Shown: positions 44,390 through 50,519 of the stretch, piece by piece
Layout of the letters: the number at the start of each line of letters is the position of its first letter
How positions within the stretch are numbered: the first letter of the stretch is position 1
Assembly (NCBI GenBank): GCA_016841005.1
Contig: JAEORG010000271.1
Coordinates: 1-50,519 of the forward strand
Reading direction: 5' to 3'
Origin: Candidatus Thorarchaeota archaeon
Lineage (GTDB): Archaea > Asgardarchaeota > Thorarchaeia > Thorarchaeales > Thorarchaeaceae
Length of the DNA stretch: 50,519 bases
Notes under the pieces: model-generated
The model's database searches: none
The model's input: the letters and a program-made list of their open reading frames with translations, nothing else
Told to the model about the DNA's origin: nothing
Translations under genes and position numbers: made by a program

Positions 44390-45163
44390 ATGCATGAAGA
44401 GAAAGGCGAGAAAGAAGAAGTGCTTGATAAATCCGCAGACTCAGTGTCCACTCCTAATGATGAAAAGACAGAAGTTTCTCTTGATTTTGATGACGAGATT
44501 GACATAATTCAAGAAGATGATGGTTCTTTTGAATTGCCACCAGTGGATGTAACTGAGGAAGCTCTGCTGTTAGAGAAAGAATCGGTTACTGACCTGAATG
44601 ACCGGTTGCTTCGATTACAAGCAGAATTTGATAACTATCGAAAGCGGATGAACCAAAGATTCTCAGATGCTGCACAATATGCAAGCGAGGGAATACTTCT
44701 CAAATTATTAGATGTCTATGACAATCTAGAACGTTCTCTTGCTGTTGATTTTGAAAGTAATCCGTCTTCTGCAAGGGCTGGCATAGAGGCTATTTTTCAA
44801 CAGATGCAAAAGATATTCACAGCTGAGGAAGTTCGTCCTATTGAAGCACTTGGGAAGGAATTCGATCCATACTATCAGAATTCCATTAACTCAATCCATG
44901 ATGAAGAACAACCTGACAAATTAGTTGTGGAAGAATATTTGAAAGGATATATGATTCGGGATAGAGTTCTACGTCCTGCCTCCGTATGTGTGAATCGTCA
45001 CATACCTCCTCCCGTCATAGATGAAACTGTGGAAGAAATATCCGCAGATGAGGAGTCTACTGATGAGGACCTACCTGCATTAGAAGCCTCTCAACAAAAA
45101 GATACGAATAAGGAATCTATAATTGAAGAAAATCGCACCGAAGAAAAAGGTGATCAAGAATGA
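44390..45163 (+). CDS. grpE: GrpE, nucleotide-exchange factor of DnaK
   Basis: 257 residues. It has an acidic N-terminal 50 residues, then a coiled-coil ([19 protein letters not shown]) and the GrpE head with conserved [24 protein letters not shown] and [19 protein letters not shown] tail of about 50 acidic residues after the head is longer than in typical GrpE (180-200 residues). It releases ADP from DnaK. I start at ATG 44390, with AGGGA upstream, because the 27 residues further upstream do not resemble GrpE. The stop overlaps the dnaK start by four bases (ATGA), so translation is coupled. Confidence 0.93.
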   Translation: MHEEKGEKEEVLDKSADSVSTPNDEKTEVSLDFDDEIDIIQEDDGSFELPPVDVTEEALLLEKESVTDLNDRLLRLQAEFDNYRKRMNQRFSDAAQYASEGILLKLLDVYDNLERSLAVDFESNPSSARAGIEAIFQQMQKIFTAEEVRPIEALGKEFDPYYQNSINSIHDEEQPDKLVVEEYLKGYMIRDRVLRPASVCVNRHIPPPVIDETVEEISADEESTDEDLPALEASQQKDTNKESIIEENRTEEKGDQE

Positions 45164-47055
45164 GCAAAGTAGTGGGAATAGACCTGGGGACAACGAACAG
45201 TGGTATTGCCTATATGGAAGGTGGCAAACCAACAATTATTCCAAATGCTGAAGGGAAACGTCTTACTCCTTCAGTTGTAGGAATAACTCCGCAAGGAGAG
45301 ATTATTGTAGGCGATTTGGCTAAACGACAGGCAGTATCTATGCCCGATCGCACAGTGAGGTCTATTAAGCGACATATGGGTGAAGATTACAGTGTTAAAA
45401 TTGGGGATAAGACTTACAGTCCCCAAGAAATATCTGCTATGATTTTACAAAAGCTGAAAAAGGATGCCGAGTCATTTCTTGGCGAACCTCTCAGGCAGGC
45501 TGTTATCACAGTTCCAGCATATTTCAATGACAGCCAACGACAAGCAACTAAGGATGCGGGTAAAATAGCTGGACTTGAGGTTCTTCGAATTGTGAACGAA
45601 CCTACTGCGTCTACACTCGCGTATGGAATGGACAAGGGCGAAGATGTCAAGGTCTTAGTCTATGACCTTGGTGGTGGAACTTTTGATGTTTCCATTCTTG
45701 AGATCAGCCATGATGAAGGTGAATTTGTATACGAAGTTCTCTCCACTAGTGGTAATACTAAATTGGGAGGCGATGATTGGGACAATCGCGTTATCAAATG
45801 GATGGTTGAAGAATTCAAGAAAGAAACTGGAATGGACATAACAAAAGACCTTTCCGCCATGCAAAGAATTAGAGATGCCGCAGAGCAGGCCAAGATTGAG
45901 TTATCAACCGTCATGCAGACGAACATAAACTTGCCTTATATAACTGCAGACCAATCAGGACCAAAACATATCAATCTTGATTTAACACGATCAAAGTTTG
46001 AGATGATGACTGACGACCTTGTACAATCTACAATTGGTCCAATCCGACAGGCATTGAGCGATGCCAAACTTGAACCAGAGCAGATCGACAGAATCCTGAT
46101 GGTAGGTGGTGCAACACGAATGCCAATGGTTCAAAATGTTGTTCGTGCGATGTTTGGAAAAGAAGGGGACAAGAGCGTAAATCCAGATGAAGTAGTTGCT
46201 TTGGGTGCAGCAGCCCAAGCAGGAGTTTTATCGGGACATGTACAAGATATTCTTCTTCTTGATGTTACACCTCTTACATTGAGTATTGAAACTCTTGGCG
46301 GAGTAGCAACACCATTGATTGAGAGAAATACTACCATTCCTACTAGACAGAGCAAGGTATTCTCAACTGTGCAGAATAACCAAACAACAGTTGATATCCA
46401 TGTTGTACAGGGCGAAAGGCCAATGATTGCAGACAATATGACCCTGGGAAGATTCCAACTTACTGGAATTCCTCCTGCTCCACGAGGTATACCTCAAATT
46501 GAAGTCATATTTGATATAGACGCAAATGGCATCGTCAATGTTACAGCATTGGACAAAGCGACTGGAAATAAGCAATCAATCCAAATCACTGCCTCCACAA
46601 ATCTGTCAAAAGCAGATATCGATAGGATGGTCCAAGATGCAGAGCGATATGCTGAAGACGACCAGAAGCGAAAAGCAGAGGTTGAGCTTCGTGTAAATGC
46701 TGATAATATGATCTTCCATACTGAGAAAGTACTCAATGACTTTGGGGATAAAGTCCCAGGAGACCTTAGATCGGAAGCACAGCAAAAAATTGAGGCATTG
46801 AAACAAGCAATGACTGAGGATGACAGTGAAAAGATTAAGAATGGAACTGCAGACCTCGAACAGACTCTTCATAAGATATCACAAGCGGCATATGGCGCAC
46901 AAGGTCCTGGTGGCGCAGGATTTGATCCCACACAAGCGGGATTTGATCCATCCTCGATGGGATTTGACCCATCCTCAATGTCAGGAGGGGACTCAAGCGA
47001 TTCTGACGGTAAAGATGAGGATGTTGTTGATGTCGATTTTGAAGATTTAGACTAA
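45160..47055 (+). CDS. dnaK: DnaK (Hsp70)
   Basis: 631 residues, cytoplasmic ATP-dependent chaperone. It has [17 protein letters not shown], the phosphate 1 loop, [44 protein letters not shown], and [12 protein letters not shown] (here MVGGATRMP), followed by the substrate-binding domain ([17 protein letters not shown]) and a helical lid. The C-terminal 45 residues contain three FDP-type repeats ([22 protein letters not shown]) and the usual acidic end [12 protein letters not shown]. It is second in grpE-dnaK-dnaJ. Hsp70 in archaea is generally thought to come from bacteria. Confidence 0.97.
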   Translation: MSKVVGIDLGTTNSGIAYMEGGKPTIIPNAEGKRLTPSVVGITPQGEIIVGDLAKRQAVSMPDRTVRSIKRHMGEDYSVKIGDKTYSPQEISAMILQKLKKDAESFLGEPLRQAVITVPAYFNDSQRQATKDAGKIAGLEVLRIVNEPTASTLAYGMDKGEDVKVLVYDLGGGTFDVSILEISHDEGEFVYEVLSTSGNTKLGGDDWDNRVIKWMVEEFKKETGMDITKDLSAMQRIRDAAEQAKIELSTVMQTNINLPYITADQSGPKHINLDLTRSKFEMMTDDLVQSTIGPIRQALSDAKLEPEQIDRILMVGGATRMPMVQNVVRAMFGKEGDKSVNPDEVVALGAAAQAGVLSGHVQDILLLDVTPLTLSIETLGGVATPLIERNTTIPTRQSKVFSTVQNNQTTVDIHVVQGERPMIADNMTLGRFQLTGIPPAPRGIPQIEVIFDIDANGIVNVTALDKATGNKQSIQITASTNLSKADIDRMVQDAERYAEDDQKRKAEVELRVNADNMIFHTEKVLNDFGDKVPGDLRSEAQQKIEALKQAMTEDDSEKIKNGTADLEQTLHKISQAAYGAQGPGGAGFDPTQAGFDPSSMGFDPSSMSGGDSSDSDGKDEDVVDVDFEDLD

Positions 47056-47079
47056 GAAACAGAATTAATGGTGACGCTC

Positions 47080-48120
47080 TTGGCAGATGAGGACTATTAT
47101 GAAATACTTGGTGTAAAACGCTCTGCAACACCAGCTGAGATCAAAAAGGCATATAGAAAGTTAGCTCGAGAGCTTCACCCTGATAAAAATCCTGGCGACA
47201 CGAAAGCTGAGGAGCGTTTAAAATTAGTGAATGCTGCTTATGATGTGCTCAGTGACCCTCAGAAAAAGGCTACATATGATCAATATGGCACGGCTGATTT
47301 TCAGGGGGTTCGCATGGATGACATTGGTGCAGTTTTTGATCAACTATTTAGACAGTTTGGTTTTCAGACTGGCAGACGTACACAACAAGCGCCTGGAGGG
47401 CCTCCTCAAGGAGAATCTCTACGAGTGTCTATACCCCTGACTTTTGAAGAAGCCTTCATGGGTATTGACAAGGAAGTGGCAATTCGGAGAAAGATCCGAT
47501 GCAGTGTATGCTCAGGAACCGGTGCTGCTCCAGGAACGTCTCCTGTTCGTTGTCCAACATGCAATGGTCGTGGTCAAATTACTAGAGAAATGGGTGGATT
47601 CATGAGAGTATCTCAGACGTGTCCTACCTGTAGAGGTGCAGGAGAGTCCATCGACACACCATGTACTAATTGCAGAGGGTCCGGTACTGAAACAACTCGA
47701 ATGGAGTTAACTGTTCCAATACCCGCAGGTATTGAAGATGGGGTTGTACAAAGGATAAGAGGGGCAGGCAATGTAGGCCCAAGAGGAGGACCACCCGGTG
47801 ACCTTATTGTTGTCTTTCAAGTTGAGCCTCACGATGTCTTTGTACGTAAAGGCCTTCATGTATTCATGAACATGGAAATCCCATTTTCAGTTGCGACCTT
47901 AGGTGGGGAAATTGAAGTTCCCACAATGTGGGGTACTAGCAAGTTGAGGATACAGAAAGGGACTGTTGGAGGTTCAATTCTTCGTATGAAAGGAAAAGGG
48001 GTTCATGCTGACGATGGTCGAAAGGGCGATCATCTCATTCAAGTGGAGATACGTGTTCCGGAGAAATTAAGTAAAGCACAAGAACGACTTCTCAGAAAAC
48101 TTGAACAAGAGAAGATCTAA
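47080..48120 (+). CDS. dnaJ: DnaJ (Hsp40), type A
   Basis: 346 residues. It has a J domain with LHPDKN (HPD motif at about 32-34), a very short glycine-poor linker instead of the usual long G/F region, four CxxCxGxG zinc repeats (CSVCSGTG, CPTCNGRG, CPTCRGAG, CTNCRGSG), and two beta-sandwich client domains. It delivers unfolded proteins to DnaK and stimulates its ATPase. TTG 47080 is preferred because GGTGA (47070-47074) is five bases upstream; ATG 47068 would add four residues. Its stop overlaps the convergent gene at 48117 by four bases. Confidence 0.95.
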   Translation: MADEDYYEILGVKRSATPAEIKKAYRKLARELHPDKNPGDTKAEERLKLVNAAYDVLSDPQKKATYDQYGTADFQGVRMDDIGAVFDQLFRQFGFQTGRRTQQAPGGPPQGESLRVSIPLTFEEAFMGIDKEVAIRRKIRCSVCSGTGAAPGTSPVRCPTCNGRGQITREMGGFMRVSQTCPTCRGAGESIDTPCTNCRGSGTETTRMELTVPIPAGIEDGVVQRIRGAGNVGPRGGPPGDLIVVFQVEPHDVFVRKGLHVFMNMEIPFSVATLGGEIEVPTMWGTSKLRIQKGTVGGSILRMKGKGVHADDGRKGDHLIQVEIRVPEKLSKAQERLLRKLEQEKI

Positions 48121-48692
48121 AATTCTAGCGGTTTACATAAGCAAGCTCGCATGCGCAAATCCGGAAAATTGTTGGTATTTGCAGCCCGAATTACCCAAGC
48201 AGTATCAGCTCCTCTGTTTGTTCCTCCAACACATACAATATCTCTGTCTACTGGAACTAATCCAGCATCAGCAGCCATCATCGCGATTTCTGCGCAAACC
48301 TTTGTACCTTGACCAAATGTACGGAACGCATAGGCAAGCATTTCTGTTAGTGAGTATGTTCCTAGAGTGTTCCTCAATCCGCGTGCGATTCCTGCAAATG
48401 CATGGGTTGTAGTAAGAACGTGTGCCCCAGAGTCTTCTATTAGTTGCTTCTTAGTATCATCCAATTCATTGAAGTTTGGTTTTCGAAATCCTGTGTGATG
48501 AGTAACGACTATTACTTTTCTTCTCTGTATCGAAGATGAAAATGTAACACCAACAGTTCCTTCAGTTGTTGCCACAACAATATGCTCAATTTCGGCATTT
48601 GATTCCAGAAATTCCTTCACTATACGAAGAACTTCACTAGTGTGTTCTTGTGACGCCCTCTCAAAATATACCGTGTGAATTTGCATGATCAT
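48117..48692 (-). CDS. Stand-alone pyruvate-kinase C-terminal-domain-like protein
   Basis: 191 residues. The whole protein resembles the alpha/beta C-terminal domain of pyruvate kinase (conserved protein group COG1751): AEIEHIVVATTEGTVGVTFS (strand-loop with T-x-G-x-T), RKVIVVTHHTGFRKPN, HAFAGIARGL, and a late IVCVGGTNRGADTAWVI. No catalytic barrel is present, so pyruvate kinase activity is excluded; it may bind a phosphorylated ligand or another protein. The ATG at 48692 is followed by another ATG two codons later, and there is no ribosome site. Confidence 0.8.
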   Translation of the reverse strand: MIMQIHTVYFERASQEHTSEVLRIVKEFLESNAEIEHIVVATTEGTVGVTFSSSIQRRKVIVVTHHTGFRKPNFNELDDTKKQLIEDSGAHVLTTTHAFAGIARGLRNTLGTYSLTEMLAYAFRTFGQGTKVCAEIAMMAADAGLVPVDRDIVCVGGTNRGADTAWVIRAANTNNFPDLRMRACLCKPLEF

Positions 48693-48713
48693 TTTTATGG
48701 GATGTGCTGATGA

Positions 48714-49193
48714 TTAGCGTTTCCTTTCTGCATCTGCTTCAATAAGAGAAGACTCTCTTCGCTGCCAGGACCTTAGAAAATACTCTGCAACGACGAAGAT
48801 TAAAAGAATAATGAGTGCAGCCCAGAAATCGACGATAGACTGGGGCAAAGACGAGATGAACCAAGCAGCAGCGATGACGACAACTAATGCAACTGTTTGT
48901 TTTAATATTGCACGGAGTAATTGATTATCTTTCTCGTCCTCATCCTCATCACTATACTGCGTTTTACCCCACTCTTCAGCGATTTCTTCTGGTTCGCCAA
49001 GAGCTTCTAATATATCTCGAATTAGAACTACTCTATCCGAAGAAGGATTTCTTTCTATCTTATCCCGTAGAGCTTCTTGGATGTGTGCTCTTATTTCATC
49101 TAACATATCATCGGTTTCAAATGAATCCGGTAAAACACGTGCGATATTATTCAGATACTCTTTGATTATCTTGTCCACTTGATCATCATTCAT
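48714..49193 (-). CDS. HAAS/DUF1700-type membrane protein, PadR partner
   Basis: 159 residues. The N-terminal 75 residues form a helical HAAS-type domain (VDKIIKEYLNNIARVLPDSF, LDEIRAHIQEALRDKI, ILEALGEPEEIAEEW), a motif typical of DUF1700-like proteins. Two adjacent TM helices follow (TVALVVVIAAAWFISSL, FWAALIILLIFVVAEYF) and a charged tail. Such genes pair with PadR regulators in many bacteria and some archaea; the protein is thought to transmit a membrane signal. The start ATG overlaps the padR-like stop (ATGA), so the two are co-translated. Confidence 0.82.
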   Translation of the reverse strand: MNDDQVDKIIKEYLNNIARVLPDSFETDDMLDEIRAHIQEALRDKIERNPSSDRVVLIRDILEALGEPEEIAEEWGKTQYSDEDEDEKDNQLLRAILKQTVALVVVIAAAWFISSLPQSIVDFWAALIILLIFVVAEYFLRSWQRRESSLIEADAERKR

Positions 49194-49543
49194 TCTCTCA
49201 ATCCCTCCAACTTCTCGAAATAATCCCCTAGAATCACAGAGAGTTCTCTATATACTCGATCCCCTTCACCAGTCAAGACGTATACTTTTCTTTGAGGTCC
49301 AGCATCTGATTTCTCCTTCCTTACATTCAGAAGTCTTTCTTTTCTCAGTCTGTGAAGTATTGGGTAAAGAGTTCCTTCTTTAACTTCTAAGAGTCCTTCA
49401 GTCTTTTCATTTAGTTCCCTTGCGATACCATATCCATGGATTCCGTTTTCATAACCTCTCACGATTGCAAGAACTGCGTACTGAAGAAGACCTCTTCTCA
49501 TCTCAATTTTCCAGCCTTCTTCAAAGCTTTGAGTCTTCTTCAC
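49190..49543 (-). CDS. PadR-family transcriptional regulator
   Basis: 117 residues. A winged helix starts at MRRGLLQYAVLAIVRGYENG and continues with IHGYGIARELNEKTEGLLEV, KEGTLYPILHRLRKERLLNV, and the RKVYVLTGEGDRVYREL wing/helix; these are the PadR hallmarks. It should bind a palindrome near its own promoter. GTG 49543 (MKKTQSF) is used because GAGG is nine bases upstream; TTG 49552 lies next to GAGG and is less likely. It is followed by the membrane protein at 48714. The promoter region lies in the 60 bases towards the MFS gene. Confidence 0.9.
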   Translation of the reverse strand: MKKTQSFEEGWKIEMRRGLLQYAVLAIVRGYENGIHGYGIARELNEKTEGLLEVKEGTLYPILHRLRKERLLNVRKEKSDAGPQRKVYVLTGEGDRVYRELSVILGDYFEKLEGLRE

Positions 49544-49604
49544 ACAGTCCAACCTCTTCCATGAGTAAGATGACTTCTCGCGTTGTTGTCCTTAAGTCTG
49601 TCTG

Positions 49605-50519
49605 TTAATGAGTAGGAAGATTATCTGCATCAAGTCGCCTATTTTGGACAAGAGCACGAAGCTCCCCTCTGATAGTTGATGTATATTTTTTGGGCTCATT
49701 TATGAATAGATAGAAGAATGAAGCAACGAATCTGAGAAATGAACTTATCATTAACATCCAGAATACAGCTAGGTACGCTCCTATAAATATAGCAAATGCT
49801 TCACCTACCAAACCTGCAATTAGTGAACCTGCGAGATAGATAAAACCAGTGAAAGTATTATAGACTGCAAGATGTGATCCGCGCTCTTCTTCTGGTGCGA
49901 CATCATAGATGTACGCTGTGATTGCATTAAAAGATGAAGCAGTGCAAAAGCCTGCTAATGCGTTTGCAATGTAGATGATCCAGACTGCTGGAATACCCAA
50001 GAAATTTGAAAGGGGCATACTAAGAGCATACATCATAGGGACTAAGAATAAGAATCCTCGTCCAAGGAGAATTAGCTGTTTTCTCCCCACTCTATCACTC
50101 AATCTCCCGAATGGCACTGTGAATATGACGGTAGACACAGTCATCACCGCTGATGCTATAGCAATCTCGAACAATGTATTGCCTAACCAGTTTCTCTGTA
50201 CTACAATGAAATAAGGCCAAGCCATAGACATTGCGAAGGAGAAGAAAACTGCAACAAATGCGAAGCGTCTGAAATCACCCGGCCTTGACAGGAGTTCATG
50301 AACTGGTGGGAATTTTCGTTTCTCTTTTACTTCTCGAGGTCTCTCTTGGATTCTTAGAGAAAGAAGTGATGCAATAATTCCAATTATCGCAGTAATATAG
50401 AAGGGAAGATAATATGCCTCTCTCCATGATTCTACACTAGGGAATACTACTTGTCCTAGCAATCCCATATTTTCCTGAAGCATTGGGATGATCATTGGAA
50501 ATCCTGCAATGAAACCAGA
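49605..50519 (-). CDS. MFS transporter, C-terminal part (5' end beyond the window)
   Basis: 304 residues visible. The frame is open to the window edge without a required start. It has six or more hydrophobic helices and a typical MFS motif A (GRLSDRVGRKQLILLGRG) in the loop between helices 8 and 9 or 2 and 3, plus a motif PEEERGSHLAVYNTFTGF common in multidrug-type exporters. The last 40 residues are hydrophilic. The N-terminal half is missing, so substrate and topology cannot be set. Confidence 0.88.
   Translation of the reverse strand, partial: SGFIAGFPMIIPMLQENMGLLGQVVFPSVESWREAYYLPFYITAIIGIIASLLSLRIQERPREVKEKRKFPPVHELLSRPGDFRRFAFVAVFFSFAMSMAWPYFIVVQRNWLGNTLFEIAIASAVMTVSTVIFTVPFGRLSDRVGRKQLILLGRGFLFLVPMMYALSMPLSNFLGIPAVWIIYIANALAGFCTASSFNAITAYIYDVAPEEERGSHLAVYNTFTGFIYLAGSLIAGLVGEAFAIFIGAYLAVFWMLMISSFLRFVASFFYLFINEPKKYTSTIRGELRALVQNRRLDADNLPTH

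Noticed and set aside
46835..47131. Reverse-strand 98-codon ORF over dnaK and dnaJ
   Set aside because: It is an antisense frame of strongly conserved genes with Leu/Pro/His-rich low-complexity translation.
1..50519. CRISPR array, insertion sequence, phage or integron
   Set aside because: No regularly spaced repeats, transposase, integrase or phage structural genes were seen on either strand.

Overview
This window looks like part of an archaeal chromosome, most plausibly from an Asgard (Thorarchaeia-like) archaeon. The evidence is archaeal-style Shine-Dalgarno sites (GGTGA, GAGG), frequent TTG and GTG starts, TATA-type promoters with some leaderless genes, an archaeal M29 aminopeptidase, an RPB9/TFS-type zinc ribbon, several membrane-anchored subtilisins with Thr-rich stalks, and a TPR protein with a longin/roadblock-like tail of the kind common in Asgard genomes. 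The lineage is inferred from protein style alone; no rRNA, tRNA, CRISPR array, insertion sequence or phage gene was found.

Layout. 1-6.9 kb: end of a winged-helix gene, a small secreted protein, a metallophosphoesterase, a putative HExxH peptidase, an M29 aminopeptidase, a large DUF6159-like membrane protein, a leaderless UspA and a pair of related short helical proteins. 6.9-10.8 kb: M20 peptidase, a small membrane protein, a coiled-coil winged-helix protein and a ClC chloride transporter. 10.8-16.5 kb: the first anchored subtilisin, a small unknown protein and a DUF1015-serC operon. 16.6-23 kb: a truncated TFS-like zinc ribbon, an alpha/alpha-toroid protein, a methylguanine methyltransferase that seems to start at ATT, several orphans and the TPR-longin protein. 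23-35 kb: tldD-tldE, a second subtilisin followed closely by a flavoprotein, a third subtilisin resembling eukaryotic site-1 protease, and a membrane coiled-coil protein. 35-40.2 kb: a 1592-residue subtilisin with a long structured leader, a strong ribosome site, C-ending codon bias and a hairpin terminator. 40.3-50.5 kb: 2-hydroxyacid dehydrogenase, winged-helix protein, CitG-family protein, sirtuin, a bacterial-type grpE-dnaK-dnaJ operon, a stand-alone pyruvate-kinase C-terminal domain protein, a PadR-HAAS pair and a partial MFS transporter.

The main theme is extracellular and membrane proteolysis: four anchored S8 proteases in 30 kb, together with TldD/TldE, M20, M29 and HExxH peptidases. 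This would suit an organism that degrades proteins outside the cell and takes up the products. The observations most worth following are the site-1-protease-like architecture, the highly expressed giant subtilisin with its GC-rich leader hairpin, the ATT start, and the DUF1015-serC pairing.
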